Below are positions 16,829-28,463 of a stretch of DNA of 64,000 bases, piece by piece. The notes under the pieces were generated by a model. That model was not told where the DNA came from and made no database searches. It was given only the letters and a program-made list of their open reading frames with translations. The first letter of the stretch is position 1. Each line of letters opens with the position of its first letter. The translations under genes and the position numbers were made by a program. This stretch comes from Mucilaginibacter gossypiicola (GTDB taxonomy: Bacteria; Bacteroidota; Bacteroidia; Sphingobacteriales; Sphingobacteriaceae), in the NCBI RefSeq assembly GCF_900110105.1, contig NZ_FOCL01000003.1:496001-560000 (forward strand). The letters are read 5' to 3'.

Positions 16829-16856
16829 AAAAAGAGAGGCTTTTGCCTCTCTTTTT
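16829..16856 (-). terminator. Terminator of the RND efflux operon
   Basis: AAAAAGAGAGGC, loop TTTT, GCCTCTCTTTTT: a perfect stem with A/T flanks, 20 bp beyond the RND stop. Confidence 0.85.
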
Positions 16857-16876
16857 ACAAAATTCAAACAATATGG

Positions 16877-19800
16877 TTAAGCCTCTGGCCCATGTTTTTT
16901 AGGATCATAATTTTTTTCGAGCTCAGCAAGTTTTTCTTTACCATAAGCCATTTTAGTGATCAGGTAAAATAATACCGGTACTATAAATATAGCTAACGAT
17001 GTAGCGGTAAGCATCCCGCCAAATACCGTCCAGCCAATGGTTTTACGGGCTTCGGCACCTGCACCTGACGCAATCATCAACGGAACAACGCCTAATATAA
17101 AGGCCATTGATGTCATGATGATAGGCCTTAAACGCAGCCGAACGGCCTCAAGTGTAGCCTTCTCCAGTTCCATACCTGCATCCACACGTTCTTTGGCAAA
17201 CTCAACGATCAGGATGGCGTTTTTAGCCGCCAAACCTATCAACGTTATCAAACCGATCTGCGCGTAAACGTTATTGGTAAGACCGTCAAAGAACGACAGG
17301 AACAAGATAGCGCCAAAGGCACCCAACGGTACCGACAACAGTACAGAGAACGGCACTGACCAGCTTTCGTACAAAGCAGCCAGGAACAGGAACACGAACC
17401 CTATTGACAATGCAAAGATGTATACCGTTTTTGAACCGGATAATAACTCTTCACGGCTCAGACCTGAAAACTCGTAACCATAACCTTGCGGCAATACCTG
17501 TGCGGCTGTTTCTTTCAATGCGGTAATGGCATCACCACTGCTATAGCCCGGCTTGGTACTACCGTTGATTTCGGCCGAACGGAACAGGTTATAGTGTGAT
17601 ATCAATGGCGAGTTTTCAATTACCTTGTAGGATGTGAGCGTACTTAATGGCACCATGGCCCCTGATGAATTACGAACAAAATACTGCCCGATGTTTTGCA
17701 CGTTGGTACGATAGCTTGTATCGGCCTGGGCTACTACCCTAAAGTTACGGCCATAAATAGTAAAGTCGTTAATATAGGTACTACCCAGATAGGTTTGCAG
17801 TGCGTTGTTTACGTCAGATATCGCCACGCCAAGCTTTTTAGATTTCTCCCTGTCTATCGTTAACTGGTAAGCTGGTGTACTGGCGGTAAAGAACGAGAAC
17901 GCCCTTGCTATCTCCTTACGCTGGTTAATAGCCCCCAAAAACGTTCGGAGTGTTTTCTCAAATACCTTGATGTCGCCACCGGCCTGTTTTTCCTCCAATA
18001 TAAACGAGAAACCACCTGTGCTACCCAAACCCGGAATTGCCGGTGGTTGGATCACCACAACATTAGCCTCCTTATACTTACCAAGTTTTTGGTTTAACCT
18101 CGCAACAAGGGCCGTTATTTGTTGTGATTTCTCCTTACGCTCATCCCATGGCTTTAGCTGCACAAATATGGTAGCACTATTTGATTTACTTGCAAAGCTG
18201 ATGGCATTCAAACCACCCAATGCCGCGTAGTGAGCAATTTCAGGTACGCTATCAAGCGTTCGCATCATGTTGTGTAACACATCAACAGTACGACCGGTTG
18301 CTGACGCCTCAGGTAAATCAAAAGTGATATACACACGCCCATCATCTTCCAGCGGGATAAAACCGGATGGTTTACTTCTAAATAAAAGTATCGCGCCAAT
18401 AATGATACATACCAACAAAATGATAATATACTTTGAGTTCTTGATACTCTTATCAACCGTATTGCGATACCTGCCTGTTACACTGGTAAACCAGCTGTTA
18501 AACTTAAAGAAGAATTTATTAAGCCCTCCGGAGTTTTCATCAATCTTATGCGGTTTTAACAATAAGGTACATAACGCTGGTGTTAATGACAGCGCCACAA
18601 AAGCTGATATCAATACAGATATAGCGATGGTGATAGCAAACTGTTGATATAAGCGTCCCACTATACCGGGCACAAAACCTACCGGCACAAACACCGCGGC
18701 AAGAATCAGCGCAATGGCTATTACCGGTGCAGATATGTCGGCCATGGCGTGTTGGGTGGCTTCTTTAGGCGTCATGCCCTCCTCATCCATATAATGCTGC
18801 ACAGCTTCCACCACCACAATGGCATCATCTACCACAATACCAATGGCGAGTACGAAACCAAACAGCGTTAAAGTATTGATAGTAAAATTGAGCGGAATAA
18901 AGAAGATGAACGTTCCAATAATAGATACCGGAATAGCCAGTACCGGAATAAGGGTTGTACGCCAGCTTTGTAAAAACAGGAACACTACCAAAATAACCAG
19001 TGCCAGGGCAATAACCAATGTATCAATCACCTCGCTTACTGATACCTTTACCACAGTTATAGCCTCAAAAGGCACTACATAATCAATATCCTTAGGAAAG
19101 CTCTTTTTAAGCTCATCCATGGTAGCATACACATTATCAGCAGTTTCGAGCGAGTTACTGTTTGGGGCCTGATAAACCAGCAGGTAAGAAGCGCGTTTAC
19201 CATCAACAAATGAATTACCCGAGTAGTTGAACTTACCCAGTTCAATCCTGGCAACATCTTTCAGGTGTACTATGCCGCCATTATTAGGCTGGGTTTTAAC
19301 AACCACGTTACCAAACTCTTCCGGCTTCTCTAAACGCCCCTTTACAATCACCGAATACTCAAATGTTTGTCCCTTTAATTGAGGCGTAGCACCTACTGTA
19401 CCGGCAGCAACCTGCGCATTTTGTTCCTGCAATGCATTGGTTACGTCGGCAGCGCTCATGCCTAAGGCAGCAAGTTTATCCGGGTTAAGCCAGATACGCA
19501 TACTAAAGTCATCGGCACGGGTAACAACGTCGCCCACACCTTTGGTACGCAAAATAGCGTCCTTTATAAATACGTTGGTATAGTTATCGGTAAAAGTAAC
19601 ATCATGGGTACCTTTGGGGCTAAACATAGCCACCAGCATCAAAATACTTGGGTTACGTTTACGTACCACCATACCTAAACGCTGTACTTCCTGAGGTAAT
19701 GTAGGTAAGGCAATACCAACGCGGTTCTGCACATCGAGCGCTGCGATATTGATATCAGTACCAACATCAAAGTTAACGGTCATGCTCATTTGTCCGTTAC

Positions 19801-20053
19801 TGCTGCTGTTACTTTGCAGGTAGGTCATGCCTGGCACACCGTTCACCTGCACCTCAACCGGCGTTGCTACCGTTTGTTCAACTGTTAGTGCGTCGGCACC
19901 GGTATATGTACCACTTACAGATACGGTAGGCGGTGTAATATCAGGGTACTGGCCTATTGGCAGGCTGGTTATTGACAGGATACCCACTATTAATATCACC
20001 AGGGATATTACAATGGCTGTAACCGGTCGTTTTATAAAAGTATCTGCGATCAT
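16877..20053 (-). CDS. RND multidrug efflux permease (HAE-1 type)
   Basis: A 1058-residue inner-membrane proton antiporter of the AcrB/MexB type, forming the trimeric pump of a tripartite exporter. The N-terminus MIADTFIKRPVTAIVISLVILIVG is canonical. Twelve membrane segments are arranged as 1+5+1+5 around two large periplasmic loops. The proton-relay Asp pair is in GIVVDDAIVVVE (about residue 407), and the repeat-related GAGAEARKTIGW is near residue 970. It is the last gene of tolC-adaptor-RND. HAE-1 members export hydrophobic drugs, dyes or bile salts; the actual substrate is unknown. Confidence 0.93.
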   Translation of the reverse strand: MIADTFIKRPVTAIVISLVILIVGILSITSLPIGQYPDITPPTVSVSGTYTGADALTVEQTVATPVEVQVNGVPGMTYLQSNSSSNGQMSMTVNFDVGTDINIAALDVQNRVGIALPTLPQEVQRLGMVVRKRNPSILMLVAMFSPKGTHDVTFTDNYTNVFIKDAILRTKGVGDVVTRADDFSMRIWLNPDKLAALGMSAADVTNALQEQNAQVAAGTVGATPQLKGQTFEYSVIVKGRLEKPEEFGNVVVKTQPNNGGIVHLKDVARIELGKFNYSGNSFVDGKRASYLLVYQAPNSNSLETADNVYATMDELKKSFPKDIDYVVPFEAITVVKVSVSEVIDTLVIALALVILVVFLFLQSWRTTLIPVLAIPVSIIGTFIFFIPLNFTINTLTLFGFVLAIGIVVDDAIVVVEAVQHYMDEEGMTPKEATQHAMADISAPVIAIALILAAVFVPVGFVPGIVGRLYQQFAITIAISVLISAFVALSLTPALCTLLLKPHKIDENSGGLNKFFFKFNSWFTSVTGRYRNTVDKSIKNSKYIIILLVCIIIGAILLFRSKPSGFIPLEDDGRVYITFDLPEASATGRTVDVLHNMMRTLDSVPEIAHYAALGGLNAISFASKSNSATIFVQLKPWDERKEKSQQITALVARLNQKLGKYKEANVVVIQPPAIPGLGSTGGFSFILEEKQAGGDIKVFEKTLRTFLGAINQRKEIARAFSFFTASTPAYQLTIDREKSKKLGVAISDVNNALQTYLGSTYINDFTIYGRNFRVVAQADTSYRTNVQNIGQYFVRNSSGAMVPLSTLTSYKVIENSPLISHYNLFRSAEINGSTKPGYSSGDAITALKETAAQVLPQGYGYEFSGLSREELLSGSKTVYIFALSIGFVFLFLAALYESWSVPFSVLLSVPLGAFGAILFLSFFDGLTNNVYAQIGLITLIGLAAKNAILIVEFAKERVDAGMELEKATLEAVRLRLRPIIMTSMAFILGVVPLMIASGAGAEARKTIGWTVFGGMLTATSLAIFIVPVLFYLITKMAYGKEKLAELEKNYDPKKHGPEA

Positions 20054-20126
20054 TCTTTCTTTATATTAAGTTTTCCAGGGTAGATGTGCCCTTGTTCGGC
20101 TTAAAATTTTTCCTGTTGATATAAAT

Positions 20127-21302
20127 TTATTTTTTAGGCGCTGCTCCGGCCGGCGCTGCAGATCCGGTAGTTACCCTGCCACCATCGCGCAAACGCTGAA
20201 AGCCGTCGGTAATCACTTTATCGCCTTGTTTTATACCATCCATCACCACAACATCACTATTAATACGTGGCCCCAATTTCACTTTCACCTGTTTTGCAAT
20301 CGTATCGCGCCTGTCTTTAACCGTTTTATCAGCAGCCGTATCTTTAACCACAGTATCCCTTGTGGCAAATACAAAAAACTCACCCATTTGCTCAGTTACC
20401 GCTTTATACGGAATTTGCACACGCTCGCCCGACTGACTGTTCAGAACCTGCAAAACGCAGCTCATACCATCTTTTAAAACATCGTCCTCATTCGGGAACT
20501 GGATCCTCACCTTAATACTGCCGGTCTGGTTGCTTACACCCCTGTCAATAGCCAGTACTTTTCCTGCTTTGCTGTATTTGCTTCCATCAGGCAGTACCAG
20601 TTTAAAGGTGCTGTCGGTACTTGATTTTTGCAGACCATAAAAGCGGTTGATATCCTGCTCGTTGATCACTACGTCGACACCTATAGGATGCTCGGCAGAT
20701 ATTGTGTTCATTAACGTAGTTCCTGCTACCACCTGCGTTCCTAACCTCACCTGCGAGATACCGATACGCCCGGTAAAAGGTGCAGTGATAGTGGCATATG
20801 AAAGATCCGTACGGGCCGATTCAAGTGCAGCTTTGGCAACTGCAACCTGGCTTTTATTAGTTTCATAGGTAGCTTGTGCCTGATCTACCGTTTGGCGGGC
20901 AATTGCATCGCTTTTCAACAGCATATTGTACCTGTCAATGTCTTTTTGCGCTTTAACCAGATTGGCTTCGGCGCTTAATACATTGGCTTTGGCCTGATCA
21001 AAAGCTGCCTGGTATTTGCGTTTATCTATTTCATACAATACTTTGCCCTTTTGTACAACATCGCCTTCTTTAAAAAATATACCGGTTACAAAGCCCGGTA
21101 CCTGGCTGCGTAGTTCCACAGTGTTCACTGAAACCACCAAGCCCTGGTATTTATCATAATATACTGCTTCGGCTGTTTTAGCATCAGCAAGGTATACAGG
21201 GGTTGGAGGCATGGCCGCCGGCCCGCCCTTTTGAGGTTTACCGCATGATGCCCATGTTAAAAGTGCTGCAGGGGCTAACCAATATATATATGTATGTTTC
21301 AT
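20127..21302 (-). CDS. RND efflux periplasmic adaptor subunit
   Basis: A 391-residue membrane-fusion protein (AcrA/MexA family) linking the pump to the outer-membrane channel. A signal peptide with a Cys at about residue 20 (TWASCGKPQ) suggests a lipoprotein. Next come a lipoyl half-motif (VVSVNTVELRSQVPGFVTGIFFKEGD), an alpha-helical hairpin (about residues 100-165), the second lipoyl half (ATITAPFTGRIGIS) and a beta-barrel domain. It lies 73 bp upstream of the permease gene and 55 bp downstream of tolC. Confidence 0.92.
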   Translation of the reverse strand: MKHTYIYWLAPAALLTWASCGKPQKGGPAAMPPTPVYLADAKTAEAVYYDKYQGLVVSVNTVELRSQVPGFVTGIFFKEGDVVQKGKVLYEIDKRKYQAAFDQAKANVLSAEANLVKAQKDIDRYNMLLKSDAIARQTVDQAQATYETNKSQVAVAKAALESARTDLSYATITAPFTGRIGISQVRLGTQVVAGTTLMNTISAEHPIGVDVVINEQDINRFYGLQKSSTDSTFKLVLPDGSKYSKAGKVLAIDRGVSNQTGSIKVRIQFPNEDDVLKDGMSCVLQVLNSQSGERVQIPYKAVTEQMGEFFVFATRDTVVKDTAADKTVKDRRDTIAKQVKVKLGPRINSDVVVMDGIKQGDKVITDGFQRLRDGGRVTTGSAAPAGAAPKK

Positions 21303-21357
21303 GTAGAAATAGGTTATTCGTGTGTTGCTGTAGTTTTTATTTTTTTATTGCGATATT

Positions 21358-22710
21358 TTATGGTTGCTGAACAGGCAGGATACCCAAAGCCTTCTCCAGG
21401 TCAATTTTACTGCTCAGCAAATTGAATAAGGCGTTATAATAGCTCAGTTCGGCCGTGCGCAGATCAGCTTGCGATACAATTACATCAAGGTACGTTTTTA
21501 CGCCCTCGCGGTATTGCAGGCTTACCACTTTATATACATCCTTTGCAAGGTTCACATTTTCGCGGATAAGCTGGTAGCTTGTATAATTACTTTTATAAGC
21601 TGCCAGTGCCTGGGTATACTCGGTATAAATGCTGTTTTTTGTATTGACTAAATCCAGATCGGTACGCTCAACCTGCAGTTTGGCCTTGGCCAGGTTTTGC
21701 AGGCGTTTAGTCCCCTGAAAAATTGGTACAGCCAGTGTTAACCCAACGTATCCGGTTGGGAAAGAACTATTATACAGATCAGAAAAATCATGGCTGAAGT
21801 AAGCGTGCTGATAACTGCCCACCGCCGATAGCGACGGCAAAAAACCAAAGCGGTAGTAATTTACATTGAGATTGTTGAGCGCTTTTGTTGTTTCCAGCAA
21901 ACGGTATTCAATGCGGTTATTTACGTTGAGCATTTGCAAAGTATCAATACTGGCTTCCTGCTCATAACGGGTTGAATCATAAGAGAGGCTTAACTGCGTG
22001 GCTGCACCTACACCCATGATCTGCTTCAGTAAAGCGGTTTTACTTTTAATTGCCTCTTCTGTTTGCTTACGGGTAGCAACTGAATTGTTCAGGGCAATTG
22101 TAGCCTGTTTATAATCTGTAGGGTCGGATACGCCGGCAGTATACCTGCTTTTGGCATCTTTCAGGCTTCTTTGTAACCTGATGATATCTTCTTTGGTGAT
22201 ATCAAGCTGTTTTTCCGAAAGTAAAACATCAAAAAAGGCTTTGCTTACATCGCTTACCACATCAATCTGACTGCTCAGGGTATTTTGCTTATAATATTCG
22301 CGTGAATATTTTTTTGCCCTTGATGCAAGAAATACATCATTATTATATAATACCTGCGAAGCTGTAACTCCTAATGTTGAAAGATTGCGAATGGTGCCGG
22401 CGTTACTTGGGATATTGGCACCAGATGCTCCCGCTTGAGGGCTGCCCTTATAATAGTAATTGTATAAACCCGAACCATTTACTTGCGGCAGCCAGGCTGA
22501 TAAACCAATTTTAATATCCCGCTCGTTGATCTGTTCATCAATTGAAGCCTGCCTTACTGTTGGCTGGTTACGCAAAGCAAAATCAATAGCCTGTTTTAGC
22601 GACACCGGACCGCTAATGCTATCGGCAGCAGTTTGGGCATAACTATTGCTATGTAAACTAAATGTTAAATTAAGTACAATGAGTGCTAAAAAGTACTTGT
22701 GTTTTTTCAT
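21358..22710 (-). CDS. TolC-family outer-membrane efflux channel
   Basis: A 450-residue outer-membrane factor and first gene of the efflux operon. The signal peptide is MKKHKYFLALIVLNLTFSLHSNSYAQ; the ATG at 22710 was chosen because it starts this peptide, although the frame is open ten codons further. Two repeated helical halves follow (about 45-230 and 260-440) with typical SLKQAIDFALRNQPT and YREGVKTYLDVIVSQADL. It forms the trimeric exit duct for the RND pump. No regulator gene lies next to the operon. Confidence 0.9.
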   Translation of the reverse strand: MKKHKYFLALIVLNLTFSLHSNSYAQTAADSISGPVSLKQAIDFALRNQPTVRQASIDEQINERDIKIGLSAWLPQVNGSGLYNYYYKGSPQAGASGANIPSNAGTIRNLSTLGVTASQVLYNNDVFLASRAKKYSREYYKQNTLSSQIDVVSDVSKAFFDVLLSEKQLDITKEDIIRLQRSLKDAKSRYTAGVSDPTDYKQATIALNNSVATRKQTEEAIKSKTALLKQIMGVGAATQLSLSYDSTRYEQEASIDTLQMLNVNNRIEYRLLETTKALNNLNVNYYRFGFLPSLSAVGSYQHAYFSHDFSDLYNSSFPTGYVGLTLAVPIFQGTKRLQNLAKAKLQVERTDLDLVNTKNSIYTEYTQALAAYKSNYTSYQLIRENVNLAKDVYKVVSLQYREGVKTYLDVIVSQADLRTAELSYYNALFNLLSSKIDLEKALGILPVQQP

Positions 22711-24291
<1,581 letters not shown>

Positions 24292-24306
24292 TGAAGAACT
24301 CTAATT

Positions 24307-24347
24307 GTGCATTTAGCTACTTTTATTTTAAGGTAAGCTAAATGCAC
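24307..24347 (+). terminator. Hairpin between spt and the GNAT-like gene
   Basis: GTGCATTTAGCT (24307-24318) and AGCTAAATGCAC (24336-24347) are perfect 12-bp complements, followed by AT-rich but weak T-run sequence. It may be a partial terminator that lowers downstream expression relative to spt. Confidence 0.55.
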
Positions 24348-24398
24348 ATTATTATTTTAAGGCATACCAATCTGCTTTAATTCAATCATTTACCACAC

Positions 24399-25517
24399 AT
24401 GATTACAATTGTAACGGTTAAATCAAAAAAAGAACTGGCTTCATTTATTGATTTTCCGCATGACCTGTATAAGGACGATCCTTATTACGTTCCCGAACTG
24501 TTTATTGCCCAAAGAGATCTTTTAACCAAGCACCCCTTTCATAAGCACAATACCGTACAACCATTTTTGGCTTATGATGGCAATAAGATAGTTGGCCGTA
24601 TAGCTGCCATCCTTAACAACGGCCACAATGAATACAGCCACGTTAACGATGGCTTTTTTGGTTTTTTTGATTGCATTAATGATACCAATGTATCCAATAT
24701 GCTTTTTGAAACCGTTACTAAATGGCTCAAAGAAAAAGGTGTTACCGGTAAATTATTGGGCCCTACTAATTTTTCAACCAATGAGCCCTGCGGTTTGTTG
24801 GTAGAAGGTTTTGACAGTTCGCCATTCCTGATGAACACCTACAACTTTGCGTATTATGCCAACCTGGTAGAAAATTTTGGTTTCACCAAAGATGTTGACC
24901 TGATTGCATGGCACTGGGACGGACAGGCTTACGATGATAAGTCGGTACGTTTATTAAACTCGCTTGAAGAGCGTTTGAAACGCAGCGATATCATTATCCG
25001 AAAAATTAACCTTAAAAATTTCAAAGAAGAAGCAGCCAAGCTTCGCGAAGTATACAACTCGGCCTGGGATAAAAATACCGGCTTTGTACCGCTTACCGAT
25101 GAAGAGTTTGATTATTTGGCCAAAGATCTTAAACTCATCCTCGACCCTGATTTCGCCATCGTAGCCGAGCAACATGGTAAAATAGTGGCATTCGGCCTGG
25201 CTCTTCCTAACTACAACGATATTTTCAAAACCATAAAACGCGGCCGTTTGCTGCCAACCGGCATCTTTAAACTGTTATTTGGTAAAAAGAACATTACCGG
25301 CATCCGCATTTACGCCCTGGGGGTAATTGAAGATTATCGTAAAATGGGCATTGAGGCTTGTTTATACGGCACCATTATTCGCGAATATAAAGCCAAAGGC
25401 TATGCCCACGCTGAAGCCGGCTGGACATTGGAACACAACGACATGGTGAACCGTGCCATTGAGGCCATCAAAGGTGATCCTTATAAAAAATACAGGTTAT
25501 ATCAAAAAGCAATATGA
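24399..25517 (+). CDS. GNAT-like acyltransferase, candidate bacterial ceramide synthase
   Basis: A 372-residue cytoplasmic protein with N- and C-terminal acyltransferase-like halves: HDLYKDDPYYVPELFIAQ (residues 20-37), YDGNKIVGRIAAI (about 59-71), and a GNAT-like region near residue 300 (YALGVIEDYRKMGIEACLYG). In Caulobacter a GNAT-superfamily protein was shown to act as ceramide synthase beside Spt and a reductase. The position here, directly after spt and overlapping the reductase gene by ATGA, argues for the same N-acylation of the sphingoid base. Family assignment is good; the reaction is inferred. Confidence 0.7.
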   Translation: MITIVTVKSKKELASFIDFPHDLYKDDPYYVPELFIAQRDLLTKHPFHKHNTVQPFLAYDGNKIVGRIAAILNNGHNEYSHVNDGFFGFFDCINDTNVSNMLFETVTKWLKEKGVTGKLLGPTNFSTNEPCGLLVEGFDSSPFLMNTYNFAYYANLVENFGFTKDVDLIAWHWDGQAYDDKSVRLLNSLEERLKRSDIIIRKINLKNFKEEAAKLREVYNSAWDKNTGFVPLTDEEFDYLAKDLKLILDPDFAIVAEQHGKIVAFGLALPNYNDIFKTIKRGRLLPTGIFKLLFGKKNITGIRIYALGVIEDYRKMGIEACLYGTIIREYKAKGYAHAEAGWTLEHNDMVNRAIEAIKGDPYKKYRLYQKAI

Positions 25518-26500
25518 GGGAACGGGTTTTAATAACCGGTGGAAGCGGATTTGTTGGATATCATTTAATTGAGGAGGCTTTACAAAACAATCTGGAGGTC
25601 TTTATAGCTGTCAGAAAAAGTAGTAAAATAAGCCACTTAAACGATTTAGATATTCAATATATTTACCCAGAATTTAACAATAAGGAAACATTAAGTAAAC
25701 AACTGGCGGAAATTAAGCCCGATTATATCATACACGCTGCAGGTGTAACCAGCGCCCGCTCCGAAGCCGAATATAACCGTATAAATGCCACCTATACTTA
25801 TAACCTTGCTTCGGCCGCTTATGAAAGCTGTCCTGATTTAAAAAAGTTTGTACTTATTGGCAGCCTCGCTTCGGTAGGGCCGCTTAATACATTAACTGGT
25901 GTAATAACCGAGGCAACCCCACCGCGGCCTGTTACAGCATACGGCAGGAGCAAACTACTTGCCGAAGAAAAATTAAAAACGGTAACCGGCTTAAATTATA
26001 CCATACTTAGGCCCACCGCGGTTTACGGACCAAGGGATACAGGCATATTTATATTTTTCAAACAGGTTGTAAGAGGAATAGAGCCTTATATAGGTAATAC
26101 GCCGCAAAAGCTAAGCTTTATTTATGTTAAAGATTTGGCTAAGGCAAGTATTAAGGCCCTGTATGGTGGTAATAACAAGACATTTAACTTAAGCGATGGT
26201 AATTTTTATGATCGCTATGAGTTAGGCAATATTACCAAAGATGTGTTAAAGCTTAAAACGCTAAAGTTTCATCTGCCTGTAAATTTTGTAAAAATCATTG
26301 CAGCTGTGGCCGAAAAAATAAGTTCTTTGAGCAACAAAGCTGCGGTACTGAATATTGAAAAGCTTAATGAACTGACCGCCATTAACTGGAATTGCGATAT
26401 TGAAGCAGCTAAATCCGACCTGGGGTTTTATCCTTTATACAATCTGCAAAACGGTATGGCCGAAACGCTAAAATGGTATAAAACCAACAAATGGCTTTAG
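25514..26500 (+). CDS. NAD(P)-dependent epimerase/dehydratase-family protein, candidate ceramide reductase
   Basis: A 328-residue extended SDR protein: Rossmann motif TGGSGFVGYH (residues 8-17), GVTSARSEAEYN, a catalytic YGRSK Tyr-Lys pair near residue 145, and RPTAVYGPRDTG. Proteins of this type (CerR in Caulobacter) reduce the 3-keto group during bacterial ceramide synthesis. The four-base overlap with the acyltransferase gene and closeness to spt support that role; a sugar-nucleotide epimerase would have no partners here. Role inferred. Confidence 0.7.
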   Translation: MRERVLITGGSGFVGYHLIEEALQNNLEVFIAVRKSSKISHLNDLDIQYIYPEFNNKETLSKQLAEIKPDYIIHAAGVTSARSEAEYNRINATYTYNLASAAYESCPDLKKFVLIGSLASVGPLNTLTGVITEATPPRPVTAYGRSKLLAEEKLKTVTGLNYTILRPTAVYGPRDTGIFIFFKQVVRGIEPYIGNTPQKLSFIYVKDLAKASIKALYGGNNKTFNLSDGNFYDRYELGNITKDVLKLKTLKFHLPVNFVKIIAAVAEKISSLSNKAAVLNIEKLNELTAINWNCDIEAAKSDLGFYPLYNLQNGMAETLKWYKTNKWL

Positions 26501-26533
26501 CCACTTAAATTTAAATAAATAATAGTAACATAA

Positions 26534-27856
26534 ATGAAAATCAACATTACACCTGCCAAAGGTAAGCTTGGTATCCTGATCCCAGGGTTAGGCGCCGTGG
26601 CAACTACCCTGATTGCCGGCGTTGAAGCCGTTAAAAAAGGCATCTCGCAGCCAATTGGCTCCCTTACTCAAATGGGCCACATACGTTTAGGAAAAAGGAC
26701 AGAAAACCGCAATCCTAAAATTAATGAATTTGTTCCGCTCGCTAACTTAAACGATTTAGTTTTTGGCGGCTGGGACGTTTATGAAGATAACGTATTTGAA
26801 TCTGCATCAAACGCGCAGGTGCTTGAACAAGGTCTGTTACAAGCAGTTAAAGCCGAATTGGAAGCTATAAAACCAATGAAAGCCGCGTTTGATAAAAACT
26901 ACGCTAAAAACCTTGACGGTACCCACGTTAAAACCGGAACCAGGCTTGAACTTGCCGAGCAGGTTATGGAAGATATCAAAAACTTTAAAGAGGCTAATGG
27001 TCTTGACAGGGTTGTTTTGGTATGGTGCGGCTCAACCGAAATTTATTATGAAGCATCGGCTGTACACCAGTCATTAGCTGCTTTTGAAGAAGGTTTGAAA
27101 AATGATGATAAGCTGATCGCTCCAAGCATGATCTATGCTTATGCTGCTTTAAAATTAGGCGTTCCTTTTGCTAACGGTGCCCCTAACTTAACGGTTGATA
27201 TCCCCGCATTGATCGAGCTGGCTAAATTAACTAAAACTCCAATTGCTGGTAAAGACTTCAAAACCGGTCAAACTTTAATGAAAACTGTATTGGCCCCGGG
27301 CCTGGCAGCACGTTCATTAGGTGTACACGGTTGGTTCTCAACTAACATTTTGGGTAACCGCGATGGCTGGGTTCTTGATGATCCGGATAACTTCAAAACT
27401 AAAGAAGTATCAAAACTTGGTGTATTGGAAGATATCTTCAAACCAGAAGATAACCAGGAGTTATACGGTAACATTTACCACAAAATCCGTATCAACTACT
27501 ACCCGCCGCATGGCGATAATAAAGAGAGCTGGGACAACATCGACATTTTTGGCTGGTTAGGCTACAAAATGCAGATCAAGATCAACTTCCTTTGCCGCGA
27601 TTCTATCCTTGCTGCCCCTATCGCGCTTGACCTTGCTATCTTCTGCGATTTGGCTAAACGTTCAGGCATGAGCGGTATCCAGGAATGGTTGTCATTCTAC
27701 CTGAAATCGCCTCAAACAGCACCTGGTTTACATGCAGAGAACGATATCTTCAAACAACTGATCAAATTGGAGAATACCCTTCGTTATTTAATGGGCGAAG
27801 ACCTGATCACTCACTTAGGTTTGGACTACTATGACGATATGTTCGCCACTGAATAA
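26534..27856 (+). CDS. ino1: myo-Inositol-1-phosphate synthase
   Basis: NAD-dependent cyclisation of glucose-6-phosphate to 1L-myo-inositol-1-phosphate in the cytoplasm. The 440-residue protein has the Gly-rich NAD site (ILIPGLGAVATT, residues 14-25), NGAPNLTVDIPAL, and the diagnostic GKDFKTGQTLMKT (about residues 240-252) and LGNRDGW. It sits 33 bp after the reductase gene and before a strong terminator, so inositol-phosphate production is cotranscribed with ceramide genes. Confidence 0.93.
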   Translation: MKINITPAKGKLGILIPGLGAVATTLIAGVEAVKKGISQPIGSLTQMGHIRLGKRTENRNPKINEFVPLANLNDLVFGGWDVYEDNVFESASNAQVLEQGLLQAVKAELEAIKPMKAAFDKNYAKNLDGTHVKTGTRLELAEQVMEDIKNFKEANGLDRVVLVWCGSTEIYYEASAVHQSLAAFEEGLKNDDKLIAPSMIYAYAALKLGVPFANGAPNLTVDIPALIELAKLTKTPIAGKDFKTGQTLMKTVLAPGLAARSLGVHGWFSTNILGNRDGWVLDDPDNFKTKEVSKLGVLEDIFKPEDNQELYGNIYHKIRINYYPPHGDNKESWDNIDIFGWLGYKMQIKINFLCRDSILAAPIALDLAIFCDLAKRSGMSGIQEWLSFYLKSPQTAPGLHAENDIFKQLIKLENTLRYLMGEDLITHLGLDYYDDMFATE

Positions 27857-27879
27857 TCGTTAAATTACTAAATACCGTC

Positions 27880-27922
27880 AAAACAGCCGTAAGCAGTTGA
27901 ACCCCTGCTTCACGGCTGTTTT
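27880..27922 (+). terminator. Intrinsic terminator after ino1
   Basis: AAAACAGCCGT plus AGCAG (27880-27896) pair with CTGCT plus ACGGCTGTTTT (27905-27922), followed by GTTTTTAT. It closes the first part of the lipid cluster. The remaining gap to 28464 shows one promoter candidate (28240-28247) and otherwise nothing recognised. Confidence 0.8.
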
Positions 27923-28239
27923 GTTTTTATCACGTAAAAAATTTATTGCAGGGTAACATTATTTTAAAGCAATAGTCTTATTAACACTAATAGAGATTTG
28001 TTAAATAATGTTATTTATTGCCCCGAAAGAAGTCTTTCCAAAAGATAAAAAACGCCAAATAATATCTAATTATCAATAAGTTACGCAAATACAAATATAA
28101 CAAACAGCAAACAACAGCAATACTAACTACCGGTTAAAGCCGTTGTTTGGATTTACTTATAGTTACAGTAATACGAGAGTATAAATAGGTGTAAACAATA
28201 TTTGACTTTTTGACCACATTAGTCTGTAGTGATTTTTTT

Positions 28240-28247
28240 TACCTTTG
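28240..28247 (+). promoter_or_regulatory. -7 box for the DUF5686 operon
   Basis: TACCTTTG exactly matches TAnnTTTG, in the gap after the ino1 terminator. The nearest upstream TTTG (28209-28212) is somewhat too far (27 bp). It would give a leader of about 210 nt. Confidence 0.3.
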
Positions 28248-28463
28248 GCCTGTTAATTGTAAACTCCATAATAACCATCTGCCGGGAGTGTACAAAGTAG
28301 GGTAAGCTGTGAGTGATTAGGCGGCAGAACAATGAAAAACATACGGAGGCGGGCATAATCAATCTGCCAAAAATATTTGAATAACTAATACATACCTCTT
28401 TATCTAATAATAAAAGTGTTAAGTCGAAAAAAGAAGTTTGTATTTGCACAATGCACAAAGTAC

